From positions 1 to 64,000 of the forward strand of contig NZ_JAWRCU010000022.1 in the NCBI RefSeq assembly GCF_033542235.1: a DNA stretch of 64,000 bases, written 5' to 3'. The position numbers and the translations under genes were made by a program. The notes under the pieces were generated by a model that saw only the letters and a program-made list of their open reading frames with translations, made no database searches and was not told where the DNA came from. Positions 1-9,734 of this stretch are shown in pieces. The DNA is from JAWRCU01 sp033542235. GTDB taxonomy: Bacteria; Pseudomonadota; Alphaproteobacteria; Rhizobiales; Rhizobiaceae. Within the stretch, counting starts at the first letter, position 1, and each line of letters begins with the position of its first letter.

Positions 1-146
1 CGGAATCACAAATCCATTTTGCAAGGAATCCCCAGCCGAAGACTTATTTTCCGGCAAAATCGGCAGCTTCGACTGCCCCAAATTCCCACTGCAAATCAGC
101 GACTTGGCAATTCTTCACGGCCGACCAATTACAGACGGAATTTCCG

Positions 147-677
147 TTACCCCACCATCCTTGCCGGCGGCCGATCCTTGGCGAGCTTCTTGAACTTTCT
201 CATCACCATGTCGCGCTTCAGCTTGGAGATGTGGTCGATGAACAGCACGCCGTTCAGATGATCGATCTCGTGCTGGAGGCAGGTGGCCAGCACGCCGTCG
301 GCCTCGATCTCCTGCGGCTTGCTGTCGAGGTCTATATACTTCACGCGCACCCTCGCCGGCCGCTCGACCTCGGCATAGTAGTCGGGGATCGAAAGGCATC
401 CCTCTTCGTACAGCGAGCGATCGTCGGACTTGGCGACAATCTCCGGATTTACGAAAACCAGGGGCTCCTTCGGCTCGCCTTCCTTGGCGAGGTCGATGAC
501 GAGCATGCGGATCGGCTCGCCGACCTGGATCGCAGCAAGGCCGATACCGGGGGCGTCGTACATCGTCTCCAGCATGTCGCCGGCGAATTTGCGAAGCTCG
601 TCGTCGACCCGCTCGACGGGTTGAGACACCAGGCGCAGCTTCGGATCGGGAAGGATGATGAGGGGCTTGATCGACAT
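147..677 (-). CDS. def: peptide deformylase
   Basis: This enzyme removes the N-formyl group from the initiator methionine of new proteins in the cytoplasm, using a bound metal. All three family motifs are visible in the 176-residue protein: GIGLAAIQ at about 44-51, EGCLS at 92-96 (metal Cys94) and HEIDH at 136-140 (metal ligands His136 and His140, catalytic Glu137). The length is normal for the family. The open frame runs much further upstream, but family homology begins at MSIKPL, so I start there. The gene is divergent from rmuC. The fmt gene that usually follows def in rhizobia would lie beyond the left edge; bases 1-146 show no recognisable coding sequence. Confidence 0.97.
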   Translation of the reverse strand: MSIKPLIILPDPKLRLVSQPVERVDDELRKFAGDMLETMYDAPGIGLAAIQVGEPIRMLVIDLAKEGEPKEPLVFVNPEIVAKSDDRSLYEEGCLSIPDYYAEVERPARVRVKYIDLDSKPQEIEADGVLATCLQHEIDHLNGVLFIDHISKLKRDMVMRKFKKLAKDRPPARMVG

Positions 678-768
678 GGCCTTGAGGTAATTGCTGTTTC
701 CAAAAGCGTCAACCGGCACAGTTGCCGCTTGTTCACGTTTTGATCTGTTTTGCTGAAGCGAATCGGCT

Positions 769-2043
769 ATGTTCTCGTCCATGCAAGACGTGACGAGCAT
801 CCTGTCGCAACCTGTCGCCCGGCTCGGCGCCACAAGCATAACGCTGGGCCACGCTCTGGCGTTCGCGCTGCTGCTGTTGCTAGGCTTGCTCATTGCCCTC
901 GTCATGGCATTGTGGCGCGCATCGCGGGCACGGGTCGCTGCCGCGGCAGAAGCGGCCGAGCATGCACGCGAAGCCGAGGCGCGGATTGCCGGCATCGTCC
1001 AATCACAAGCAGAGATGCAAGGCCGTATGGCAGCGATCGCAGAAGTGTTCGGCAACCGGCAGGCCGAGCTGACGCGCTCGATCGGCGAACGGCTCGACGC
1101 GATGACCGGCCGCATCGGCCAGACGATCGGCGAGCAGACCCGCTCGACGCATGAGAGCCTCGCCAAGCTTCAGGAGCGGCTCGCAGTCATCGACACCGCG
1201 CAGGGCAACATCCAGTCCCTTGCAGGCCAGGTTGTGCAGTTGCAGGCGATCCTATCCAACAAGCAGACGCGCGGCGCCTTCGGCCAGTCAAGAATGGAGG
1301 CGATCGTGGCGGACGGTCTGCCGCATGGCGCCTATGAATTCCAGGCCACGCTTTCCAACAATAGCCGGCCCGACTGCATCATCAGGATGCCGAATGGCGC
1401 ACCCTCGCTTGCCATCGACGCCAAATTCCCGCTGGAATCCTGGAATGCCATTCGCGCCGCCGAGGGCCCCGATGCTCAGCGCCTCTCCGCCCAGTCATTC
1501 AGGCGTGACGTCGAGGTCCATATCCGCGACATCGCCGAGAAGTATCTGATCCCGGGCGAAACGCAGGACACGGCCTTCATGTTCGTGCCGTCGGAATCGG
1601 TTTTCGCGGAGATCCACGAGAATTTCGAGCAGCTGGTGCAAAAGGCGCACCGGGCTCGCATCGTCATCGTTTCACCCTCGCTCCTGATGCTCTCGATCCA
1701 GGTTGTGCAGGCGATCCTCAGGGATGCCCGCATGCGCGAGCAGGCGCATCTCATCCAGGGTGAGGTCGCGCGGCTGATGCAGGATCTCACCCGGCTCGAC
1801 GACAGAGTGCGCAAGCTTCAGGCGCATTTCCTGCAGGCCAACAAGGACATCGACGAGATCCTGGTTTCGTCCGGCAAGGTCAGCCGACGCGGCGCCAAGA
1901 TCGAGGCGCTCGAGTTGGGTGCCTCGTCGGAGGATGGCGCCGTGGAGGACAATCCGGCTGAGACCGACGACAGAAGCCTCCGGTCGGCAAACTCGAAGAC
2001 CGGTCAGCTCAGATTGCGCATCGTCGAGGGCGACGAAGCGTGA
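769..2043 (+). CDS. rmuC: DNA recombination protein RmuC
   Basis: RmuC family protein of 424 residues, thought to limit DNA rearrangements between inverted repeats. A single N-terminal membrane segment lies at about 24-48 (LALLLLLGLLIAL type). A long Ala/Glu/Gln-rich coiled coil follows (about 50-150), then the conserved RmuC nuclease-like domain, with recognisable stretches AIDAKFPLE, FMFVPSE and SPSLLM. The C-terminal ~50 residues are low-complexity and acidic. The start could be ATG 769 or the in-frame ATG 12 bases later. It is divergent from def and is followed by a long inverted repeat that may serve as its transcript end. Confidence 0.95.
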   Translation: MFSSMQDVTSILSQPVARLGATSITLGHALAFALLLLLGLLIALVMALWRASRARVAAAAEAAEHAREAEARIAGIVQSQAEMQGRMAAIAEVFGNRQAELTRSIGERLDAMTGRIGQTIGEQTRSTHESLAKLQERLAVIDTAQGNIQSLAGQVVQLQAILSNKQTRGAFGQSRMEAIVADGLPHGAYEFQATLSNNSRPDCIIRMPNGAPSLAIDAKFPLESWNAIRAAEGPDAQRLSAQSFRRDVEVHIRDIAEKYLIPGETQDTAFMFVPSESVFAEIHENFEQLVQKAHRARIVIVSPSLLMLSIQVVQAILRDARMREQAHLIQGEVARLMQDLTRLDDRVRKLQAHFLQANKDIDEILVSSGKVSRRGAKIEALELGASSEDGAVEDNPAETDDRSLRSANSKTGQLRLRIVEGDEA

Positions 2044-2059
2044 GCCGCCTGGCTTTGGG

Positions 2060-2153
2060 AAGTGCCGGTGACAGTTTACTTGTTTCGGCCTGTAGCTCCA
2101 CCGCATAGGGCAGTTCGCTTACTGCCGAAATAAGTAAACCGTCCCCGGCACTT
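2060..2153. repeat. inverted repeat, family A copy 1
   Basis: The left arm (2060-2090, core AGTGCCGGTGACAGTTTACT) and right arm (2123-2153) are near-perfect reverse complements around a ~32-base loop, ending with TTTCGG / CCGAAA pairs. It lies directly after the rmuC stop, between converging genes. Related copies lie at 6426-6510 and 10784-10875. Confidence 0.8.
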
Positions 2154-2200
2154 GTCTGCGGCCGTCCCACCGTTGAGCCGCATTCTTCTGCGTCTGCAGG

Positions 2201-3031
2201 CTACTCCCCAAGCAAGGTGTGCGTCAGCGGATGATCAGGATCGGCGAGCCCGTCTACTATGTTGAAGTGGTGACGATCGGCTTCCTCGACAGCTGCTGTC
2301 GCCGCACCTAGACCAGTCCAGATATTGGCAAGGAGCGCGTTCTGGCGGATGAACTCGCCGCGCTCGGCAGCGCCCACCCAGCAGGTCAGCCGGGCTCCTT
2401 CGAGCGGGCGCAGCAGCGCCGGGCTCTCAGCGGCAGCTTCCGCCTCATCGAGCCTCAGGTCGGCATTCATCGCGAGCCGCATCATCGGGCGCAGGTCATG
2501 GAGACCGGAGATAGAGACCGTATTACGGATACGCGAGCGGACGTCTTCGGCAAGCGGTGAGGTCTCCGATATCATCCTTGTCGCCAGGTGTCCGCCGGCT
2601 GAATGTCCGGTCAGCACGATCGGACCTTCGCTCATTGCCGCCGCCTTGGAGATCGCGGCGCCGACCTCCCTGGTTATGCTGGAAATGCTGTTTTCAGGGC
2701 AGAGCGTGTAGGACGGCATGGCGACGGCGTAGCCATGCTCGACGGCGCCATTTGCCAAGTGCGACCAGTACGACTTGTCGAAACGCACCCAGTAGCCGCC
2801 ATGAACATAGACGACGAGGCCTTTCGGCGCTTGCTCGGGAAGGAACAGGTCGAAGCGGTTGCGCGGGCGCTCGCCATAGACGAGGTCGAGCTGAGCGCGG
2901 CCGCTGCTGGCCATGCTTTCGCGATAAGCCTTCGCCGGCTCGAGCCAGGCATTCGGCCAAGTCTCGCCCTTCGGAATATTGACGCCGTTGGCATAGGCGT
3001 TTTCCCAATCCGAAATCCGGCGATGATACAT
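2201..3031 (-). CDS. alpha/beta hydrolase, kynurenine formamidase/esterase-like
   Basis: Cytoplasmic alpha/beta-hydrolase of 276 residues. The oxyanion-hole motif HGGYW and the nucleophile elbow GHSAGGH are both present, with a C-terminal DRHHFN supplying the likely catalytic histidine. This combination, with an N-terminal Y-dipeptide and WP-rich segment, resembles the BNA7/kynurenine formamidase-like esterases. No tryptophan-catabolic neighbour supports that specific substrate, so only the fold is certain. An open frame extends 29 codons upstream, but the start MYHRR at 3031 has a strong purine-rich ribosome site (GGGGAAGGA) about 6 bases ahead of it. Confidence 0.85.
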   Translation of the reverse strand: MYHRRISDWENAYANGVNIPKGETWPNAWLEPAKAYRESMASSGRAQLDLVYGERPRNRFDLFLPEQAPKGLVVYVHGGYWVRFDKSYWSHLANGAVEHGYAVAMPSYTLCPENSISSITREVGAAISKAAAMSEGPIVLTGHSAGGHLATRMISETSPLAEDVRSRIRNTVSISGLHDLRPMMRLAMNADLRLDEAEAAAESPALLRPLEGARLTCWVGAAERGEFIRQNALLANIWTGLGAATAAVEEADRHHFNIVDGLADPDHPLTHTLLGE

Positions 3032-3199
3032 TGCAATCCTTCCCCTGCTTTCGGCTCGAGCTTGCATGAGGAAGGCAGCTGCAAGCAAGTGTGCCGACTG
3101 CTTGGCATCCAGCTGCAAAAGGCGGCAATTCGCAATGGATGCCGTCTGCAGCGGCGTGCGATCAATTGGATGGCCGCGCTGCTCCAGCCGTTTTATCTA

Positions 3200-3240
3200 G
3201 CATCGGATTCGTCCGAAAACCGCTAGCCACTTTTCGGTCA
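3200..3240. repeat. rhizobial palindrome, family B copy 1
   Basis: Contains CATCGGATTC followed by CCGAAAAC-CGCTAGCCAC-TTTTCGG, a short hairpin whose core matches the copy at 11323-11372. The rest of 3032-3310 holds no gene that I can see. Confidence 0.7.
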
Positions 3241-3310
3241 GCTGTGCGAATCAGCTCTTGCTGTTTGAGAATTATGTGATTCACTCAATGGTCGTGAGGA
3301 GGAGCGAATC

Positions 3311-3433
3311 ATGGCCAAAGGTCAGATGAAGAGCATGAAGGAAGCTCGCAAGCCGAAGAAGGACGCAGCAAAGAAGCCGGCTGCAGCGGCCAAGGCTGCG
3401 CCGGTGGCAAAGTCCAACGCGAAAGCCAAGTAG
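3311..3433 (+). CDS. small Lys/Ala-rich basic protein (40 aa)
   Basis: Forty codons from ATG 3311 to TAG 3433. The protein begins MAKGQMKSMKEARKPKK and continues as an Ala/Lys-rich tail with no hydrophobic core. A near-consensus ribosome site (GAGGAGG) ends about 8 bases before the ATG, which argues for real translation. The composition resembles small nucleic-acid-binding or histone-H1-like basic peptides of rhizobia, but no function can be given. It stands alone between a repeat and the convergent DUF6481 gene. Confidence 0.65.
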   Translation: MAKGQMKSMKEARKPKKDAAKKPAAAAKAAPVAKSNAKAK

Positions 3434-3526
3434 CTTCCAGTCAGCGCCCGGTCGTCAGAACCCGCTTTTCGGAGCGGGGCGGTCGGGCATTGTTGTCTTC
3501 AAGCCGGCCGCCAGACATAAGTCGCG

Positions 3527-3934
3527 CTATCCGAACCTGCCCTTGCTCCGCGCCTTGCGCGCCGCATAGCGGGCATCACGCTTGGCCTTCTTCGCTGCCT
3601 CGTCGGCAAGCTCCCGAGTGATCCGCTCCAGCTCTTCCTGTTCGCGAATCTTGGCTTCTGCGCGCGCGCGCTCTTCGGCCACGGCGCGCTCCGCTGCCTC
3701 GCGAGCCTCGCGTTCTGCCCGTTCGGCAGCTTCGCGGGCGAGCTTTTCTTGACGCAGCCTTTCTTTCTCGGCCTCGCGCTTGGCGCGCGCATCGAGGATG
3801 GCCTTACGCTCTGCCTGGCGTGCCAGGACAGCCGGATCATCAGCAGCAGGTCTTGACTTGAATTTATCGAGAAGCGCTTTCTTGGCCTCGACCGCTGCAG
3901 TGCGGCGCTCGGCGAAGCTCTTTTCCCTATACAT
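3527..3934 (-). CDS. DUF6481 family charged coiled-coil protein
   Basis: 135-residue protein made almost entirely of charged helix: repeated AERA/EREA/EAKI segments rich in Glu, Arg, Ala and Lys, ending in a basic ARKARSKGRFG tail. There is no signal peptide and no membrane segment. It begins MYREKSFAERR, which matches the rhizobial DUF6481 family as I know it. Function unknown; the predicted shape is one long coiled coil. It is transcribed divergently from the monooxygenase at 4163, with a 228-base gap in between. Confidence 0.8.
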   Translation of the reverse strand: MYREKSFAERRTAAVEAKKALLDKFKSRPAADDPAVLARQAERKAILDARAKREAEKERLRQEKLAREAAERAEREAREAAERAVAEERARAEAKIREQEELERITRELADEAAKKAKRDARYAARKARSKGRFG

Positions 3935-4162
3935 TAAACGAACGAATCCCTAATCAGTCACATCGCGCCGCTTACATACGCAGCATGAGCCGAAGTTCAA
4001 GCCGTTCTGGCGCGTACCAGCCTTGAAAAATTAGCATGCCAGAAGGCGGCGGCCCTGATCGTCGCCATTTCATGATGCATTGTTCACCGCACGGCGACTG
4101 GCGCGACTTGCTGCAACCCATTAGCTGTTCCGCACAATTCCATTTCGACAGGGAAGAACTCG

Positions 4163-5200
4163 ATGGAGCTTGGCCTCTATACATTCGCGGATGTCGGCCT
4201 GGAGAAGGGCCACATCGCTCCTCACGAAAGATTGCGCAATCTGATCGAGGAGATCGAGCTTGCCGACCGGGTCGGGCTCGATGTGTTCGGTCTCGGCGAG
4301 CATCACCGCCCTGACTATGCGGCCTCCGCGCCCGCAGTCATCCTTGCCGCGGCGGCGGAGCGGACAAAGCGCATCCGTCTCACCAGTGCCGTCTCGGTGC
4401 TGTCCTCCGACGACCCGGTGCGCGTCTTCCAGCAGTTCTCGACTCTCGACCTCATCTCCGGTGGACGTGCCGAAATCATGGCGGGGCGGGGCTCCTTCAT
4501 CGAATCCTTCCCGCTGTTCGGCTACGATCTCGGGGATTACGATGCGCTGTTCGCCGAAAAACTCGATCTGCTGCTCAAGATCAACGAGAGCGAGCGAGTC
4601 ACGTGGTCGGGCACGCTGCGTGCGCCGATCAACGATCGCGGCGTCTACCCGCGACCGTATCAGCAGAAGCTGCCGATCTGGATCGCAGTCGGCGGCACGC
4701 CCCAGTCGGTCGTACGCGCTGCCACGCTCGGCCTGCCGCTGGCGCTCGCCATCATCGGCGGCGAACCGGCCCGCTTCGCGCCCTTCTTCGAGCTCTATCG
4801 CGAGGCTGCGCGCCGCGCCGGCCACGATCCCGAGAAGCTGGCCACCAGCCTGAACGTTCACGGCTTCATTGCGGAGACGACCGAAAGGGCAGCCGATGAT
4901 TTCTACGGACCGCAGGCCGAGGTGATGAACCGTATAGGCCGCGAGCGCGGCTGGGGGCCGACCAACCGTGCCCAATTCGACCAAGCGCGCGGGCCACGCG
5001 GCGCGCTCTTCGTCGGCGATCCCGACGTGGTGGCAGAGAAGATCATTGCCCAGCACAGGATCTTCGGCAACGACCGATTCCTGCTGCAGATGGCGATCGG
5101 CGAGATGCAGCACGACAAGATCCTGAAGGCGATCGAGCTCTACGGCACCAAGGTCGCGCCGATCGTGCGACGCGAAACTGCAAAGAAGGAACCAGCCTGA
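4163..5200 (+). CDS. LLM class flavin-dependent oxidoreductase
   Basis: 345-residue luciferase-like monooxygenase (TIM-barrel, FMN-dependent). Typical stretches are the N-terminal GLDVFGLGEHHR, SAVSVLSSDDPVRVFQQF and ISGGRAEIMAGRGSF, with PIWIAVGGTPQSV in the second half. Family members reduce or oxygenate diverse small molecules with flavin; the sequence does not name the substrate. ATG 4163 has GGGAAG upstream. It is followed 211 bases later by a second, only distantly similar LLM protein on the same strand. Confidence 0.9.
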   Translation: MELGLYTFADVGLEKGHIAPHERLRNLIEEIELADRVGLDVFGLGEHHRPDYAASAPAVILAAAAERTKRIRLTSAVSVLSSDDPVRVFQQFSTLDLISGGRAEIMAGRGSFIESFPLFGYDLGDYDALFAEKLDLLLKINESERVTWSGTLRAPINDRGVYPRPYQQKLPIWIAVGGTPQSVVRAATLGLPLALAIIGGEPARFAPFFELYREAARRAGHDPEKLATSLNVHGFIAETTERAADDFYGPQAEVMNRIGRERGWGPTNRAQFDQARGPRGALFVGDPDVVAEKIIAQHRIFGNDRFLLQMAIGEMQHDKILKAIELYGTKVAPIVRRETAKKEPA

Positions 5201-5361
5201 GCGGGCGCAGGGAGGGTTTCATGAGCTTGTCCGCGAACGGCAGCTTTTGAAGGGCAGCCTTGCCCTTCTGCGAAAAAAGCAACGTGTCCATGGCTGCCGG
5301 CCTCGTTTGCGGCACGCGGTTCGGCGCCCTATATCCGGGCGGCGAATGCCGGGGGCCGCCC

Positions 5362-5411
5362 ATGTCCGATATTGATCTCGTCGCGCACGAGACGCTTTTC
5401 GAGGTGAAGCA

Positions 5412-5415
<4 letters not shown>
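5362..5415 (+). CDS. possible 17-codon leader ORF
   Basis: Starts at ATG 5362, encodes MSDIDLVAHETLFEVKQ and stops in an ATGA overlap with the start of the next gene (5412). The arrangement would couple translation of the downstream monooxygenase. There is no strong ribosome site of its own, so it may be chance. The rest of 5201-5361 holds no convincing gene. Confidence 0.25.
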
Positions 5416-6416
<1,001 letters not shown>

Positions 6417-6425
6417 GCGCCGGGG

Positions 6426-6510
6426 AGGTGCGGCGACAATTTACGTTTTGCCGCCTCGTGTGTGCTCTCCGTCTTGGCCGCCTTTCTGCGGCAAAAAGCA
6501 AACTGCCTGC
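6426..6510. repeat. inverted repeat, family A copy 3
   Basis: Left arm GTGCGGCGACAATTTACG with TTTTGCCGC; right arm 6488-6510 (GCGGCAAAAAGCAAACTGCC) is its imperfect reverse complement. This is the most diverged of the three family A copies. It fills most of the space between the stop codons of two convergent genes. Confidence 0.65.
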
Positions 6511-6522
6511 AACGCTTGCCGT

Positions 6523-7842
6523 TCAGCGCACCGCTGAGACCAGCTCCGCGTCGGGGAAGCAGGTGGGCGCACGGCCGTTCCTGGCCTGCCAATCGCCGAT
6601 CGAACGGCGCGTCTTGAAACCGGGCAGGCCGTCGGCGCTGCCGACGTCATAGCCTTTCTTCTCGAGCGCGTGCTGCAGCCCGGCGATATCGGAGCGGTAG
6701 AGCCCGTCGACCTTGCCCCATTTGCCGGCAAAGCTTCTGTCGCCCCGCACGATGCGGTCGGCGCCGTGGCCGATGAAGAGGGCGTAGAGGTCGCTTGTAT
6801 TGTACTGTTTGAGGACGTAGAAATTCGGCGTCACGATGAAGGCCGGGCCGTTGCGACCGGCCGGCATCAGCAGATAGCCTTCGGCGCGAAGTTCACTCGA
6901 TGGGAAGTCTTTGCCATCGACGCGCCTGATTCCCATCGCCACCCATTCGGAGATCCGCTTGCCCTGGTCGGGCCCTTCGAGAGCGCAGGAGATGCCGTCG
7001 GGCGCGTTGACCTCGAAGCCCCAGCCGCGGCCCTTCACCCAACCATAGTCGACAAGATAGTTGGCGATCGAAGCCATGGCGTCGGCGTCCGAATTCCAGA
7101 TATCGGGATGGCCATCGCCGTCGAAATCGACCGCATGCTTGAGGTAGGAGGACGGCAGAAACTGCGGCTGGCCCATGGCGCCCGCCCAAGACGATTTCAT
7201 CTGATCGCGGCGGACGAGCCCGCGCTCGACGATCTCGAGCGCCGCGAGCAACTCGTCGCGGAACATGTCCTTGCGCCTCGACATGAAGGCTTTCGTGCCC
7301 AGCACCTCAAAGGCGTCATAGGAGCCCTGCGCCTTTCCGAATCCGGACTCGCGCCCCCAGATGGCAAGCACCACCCCGCCCGGCACCCCGAACCTCTTCT
7401 CGATCGCGGCGAGGATCTTGCCGTATCTCGCCGCCTGCGCACGGCCGCCCGAAGTGACCGCACTCACCTTGTTTTCCGCGAAATAGTCGCCGGGCGCACC
7501 GAATTCCGCCTGGTGCTGCTTCTGCGGTGTCCTGGGTTTCTCGCCCGGCATGACGAGGTCGGGGAGCTTCAGATTCGGCGTTATCTTGGCAAAGGCCGCG
7601 TCGAAGGTTGCCTTGGAGATGCCGCGGGATTTGGCTTCGGGCCAGAGGTCGGATTGCAACCAGGCGCGGAAGAGGTCGTCGACCTTGGCGGCGGAGGCGG
7701 GCGGCGCGAAGGTGAGAAAGAGCGCGGCGAAGATCAGCCATATCTGGGTGAGCCGGCGGGACAGCGCCCCCCTCTGTCCTGCCGGACATCTTCCCCGCAA
7801 GGGGGGAGATTGGACGGCCGATTTGGTTTCGCCAGTCGCCAT
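6523..7842 (-). CDS. lytic murein transglycosylase (SLT_2/MltB type) with PG-binding domain
   Basis: Periplasmic enzyme that cleaves peptidoglycan glycan strands. A Sec signal-like segment (IWLIFAALFLTFAPPASAA) precedes the transglycosylase domain, with catalytic Glu in GRESGFGKAQG and conserved MGQPQFLPSSYLKHAVDFDG and GWGFEV. A C-terminal peptidoglycan-binding repeat follows (about the last 65 residues, DIAGLQHALEKKGYDVG...DGLPG). The start is uncertain: the frame upstream of the signal peptide runs through a large inverted repeat, and the nearest ATG (7842) lies inside that repeat. This adds an N-terminal stretch (KSAVQSPPLRGRCPAGQ) that looks like translated repeat rather than native protein. 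The frame stays open to 7992. Confidence 0.88.
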   Translation of the reverse strand: MATGETKSAVQSPPLRGRCPAGQRGALSRRLTQIWLIFAALFLTFAPPASAAKVDDLFRAWLQSDLWPEAKSRGISKATFDAAFAKITPNLKLPDLVMPGEKPRTPQKQHQAEFGAPGDYFAENKVSAVTSGGRAQAARYGKILAAIEKRFGVPGGVVLAIWGRESGFGKAQGSYDAFEVLGTKAFMSRRKDMFRDELLAALEIVERGLVRRDQMKSSWAGAMGQPQFLPSSYLKHAVDFDGDGHPDIWNSDADAMASIANYLVDYGWVKGRGWGFEVNAPDGISCALEGPDQGKRISEWVAMGIRRVDGKDFPSSELRAEGYLLMPAGRNGPAFIVTPNFYVLKQYNTSDLYALFIGHGADRIVRGDRSFAGKWGKVDGLYRSDIAGLQHALEKKGYDVGSADGLPGFKTRRSIGDWQARNGRAPTCFPDAELVSAVR

Positions 7843-7921
7843 CGTCGGCGATTGGCGAAATCCTCGATGACGGCCAATCTCCCCCCTTGCGGGGGAGATG
7901 TCCGGCAGGACAGAGGGGGGC
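7766..7921. repeat. long inverted repeat (family C) overlapping the transglycosylase 5' end
   Basis: About 47 bases at 7767-7813 (starting CCCCCCTCTGTCCTGCCGG) pair almost perfectly with 7874-7920 (ending CCGGCAGGACAGAGGGGGG). Inside there is a second stem, TTTCGCCAGTCGCC / GGCGATTGGCGAAA. The whole forms a ~155-base cruciform. I know similar sequences as dispersed elements of Mesorhizobium genomes, but only one copy is in this window. Confidence 0.85.
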
Positions 7922-7988
7922 AACGTAGGGCGCATCGTTCCGTGTAGCTGGCTAATCCGCGGATTTGCCTTCACAGCGCAGAATTGCG

Positions 7989-8594
7989 TCAAAACGCGGT
8001 CCGAGATTTCAGCGCGGCGGCGAGCGTGCCCTCGTCGAGATAGTCGAGCTCGCCGCCGACGGGCACGCCATGCGCGAGCCGGGTCACCTTCACGTCGAAA
8101 CCGGAGAGCTGGTCGGTGAGGTAATGCGCGGTCGTCTGCCCCTCGACCGTGGCGTTGACCGCCAGGATCACCTCCTTAACGCCGCCTTCGGCGATGCGGG
8201 TAATCAGTCCTTTGATGTTCAACTGATCGGGGCCAATGCCATCGAGCGGGGAGAGCGTGCCGCCGAGGACGTGATAGCGTGCATTCATTGCGCTGGCCCG
8301 TTCCAGCGCCCAGAGGTCGGCGACGTCCTCGACGACCATGATGACGGAGCCGTCGCGTCGCTGGTCCGAGCAGACCGAGCAAGGATCGACGGTGTCGACA
8401 TTGCCGCAGGTCGAACAGACACGCACCTTCTGCACCGCTTCGGCCATGGCATCGGCGAGCGGCCCTAGAAGCTGCTCCTTCTTCTTGATGAGGTGGAGTG
8501 CGGCGCGGCGGGCCGAGCGCGGCCCGAGCCCCGGCACCTTGGCCAGGAGTTGGATCAGACGTTCGATCTCGGGGCCGGCGACTCGCTTGGACAT
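7989..8594 (-). CDS. recR: recombination mediator protein RecR
   Basis: Works with RecF/RecO to load RecA at single-strand gaps. The 201-residue protein has the family order: helix-hairpin-helix VPGLGPRSARR at about 20-30, a C4 zinc finger (Cys60, 63, 72, 75 in CSTCGN...PCSVC) and a Toprim domain beginning at SVIMVVED, with the VTRLAHGVPVGGELDYLD C-terminal motif. Length is normal. In most proteobacteria recR directly follows ybaB; here ybaB is 2.3 kb away, separated by an inverted alcohol dehydrogenase and two other genes. Confidence 0.97.
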   Translation of the reverse strand: MSKRVAGPEIERLIQLLAKVPGLGPRSARRAALHLIKKKEQLLGPLADAMAEAVQKVRVCSTCGNVDTVDPCSVCSDQRRDGSVIMVVEDVADLWALERASAMNARYHVLGGTLSPLDGIGPDQLNIKGLITRIAEGGVKEVILAVNATVEGQTTAHYLTDQLSGFDVKVTRLAHGVPVGGELDYLDEGTLAAALKSRTAF

Positions 8595-8687
8595 GGGAAC
8601 GGTATAGAGCGAACGGGGCGCAGGGAGTAGTGAATAGAGCGCCTTGGCATCCCTTCCCCGCAGTCATGGCGACAAGGATCAGAACGA

Positions 8688-9728
8688 ATGAAAGCCGTCC
8701 TTTACGAAGATTTCCGTCAGCCGCCGCGCATAGAGAATGTGGCGGACCCCAGTCCCACCGCCGAAGGCGTTGTGATCAAGGTGGAGGCATCAGGGCTTTG
8801 CCGCAGTGACTGGCACGGCTGGATGGGCCACGATCCGGACATCCGCCTCCCGCATGTGCCCGGCCATGAGCTGGCCGGGACAGTGCAGGCGGTCGGACGG
8901 CAGGTCACGCGATGGCGTCGCGGCGATCGCGTCACGGTACCATTCGTCGCCGGCTGCGGGCACTGCTTCGAATGCCAGTCGGGCAACCATCAGGTCTGTG
9001 AGCATCAGTTCCAGCCCGGCTTCACGGCCTGGGGCTCGTTTGCAGAATACGTTGCCATCGACCGCGCCGACATCAACCTCGTCCGCCTGCCTGAAGAACT
9101 GGATTTCGCAGTCGCCGCAAGTCTCGGCTGCCGCTTCGTCACATCGTTCCGTGCAATCGTGGACCAGGGCCGCGTCCTGCCTGGAGAATGGGTGGCGATC
9201 CATGGCTGCGGTGGCGTCGGCCTCTCCGCCATCATGATCGCCAGTGCAATGGGGGCCAATGTGGTCGCGATAGACATTGCCGAAGACAAGCTGGACTTTG
9301 CCAGGGAAATGGGCGCGGTCGCCGTCATCAATGCAGCGAAGACGTCCGGTGTGGTCGAGGCGGTCAGCGAGATCACCAAGGGCGGCGCGCATGTCTCGAT
9401 CGATGCGCTCGGACATCCCGTGACCTGCTTCAACTCCATCGCCAATCTCAGACGCCGGGGCCGCCACATCCAGGTCGGGCTGATGCTGGACGATCATGCC
9501 CGGCCGCAGATCCCGATGGACAAGGTGATCGCCTGGGAACTCGAAATCCGCGGCAGCCACGGCATGCAGGCCTTTCGCTATCAAGCGATGATGGAGATGA
9601 TCGAGACAGGCAAGCTCAGCCCGCAAAAGCTCGTCGGCAGGAAGATCAGCCTCGACGAGGTGCCGGAATCCTTAATGAAGATGGACGATTTCGAGGGGAA
9701 AGGAATTACCGTGGTGACGAGGTTCTAG
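8688..9728 (+). CDS. zinc-dependent alcohol dehydrogenase (MDR family)
   Basis: 346-residue NAD(P)-linked medium-chain dehydrogenase. Catalytic zinc ligands are Cys38 and the His60-Glu61 pair (GHELAG). The structural zinc lobe has Cys90, 93, 96 and 104 (CGHCFECQSGNHQVC). The Rossmann motif is GCGGVGLSA. The substrate is not determinable from sequence; such proteins oxidise primary or secondary alcohols. It lies on the opposite strand to its neighbours, inside the otherwise conserved dnaX-ybaB-recR group, which suggests insertion of a transferred gene. Confidence 0.93.
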   Translation: MKAVLYEDFRQPPRIENVADPSPTAEGVVIKVEASGLCRSDWHGWMGHDPDIRLPHVPGHELAGTVQAVGRQVTRWRRGDRVTVPFVAGCGHCFECQSGNHQVCEHQFQPGFTAWGSFAEYVAIDRADINLVRLPEELDFAVAASLGCRFVTSFRAIVDQGRVLPGEWVAIHGCGGVGLSAIMIASAMGANVVAIDIAEDKLDFAREMGAVAVINAAKTSGVVEAVSEITKGGAHVSIDALGHPVTCFNSIANLRRRGRHIQVGLMLDDHARPQIPMDKVIAWELEIRGSHGMQAFRYQAMMEMIETGKLSPQKLVGRKISLDEVPESLMKMDDFEGKGITVVTRF

Positions 9729-9734
9729 GGGAAA

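Noticed and set aside
5219..5331. Minus-strand small ORF MDTLLFSQKGKAALQK
   Set aside because: No match I recognise, and the frame runs on into antisense of the monooxygenase without a natural end.
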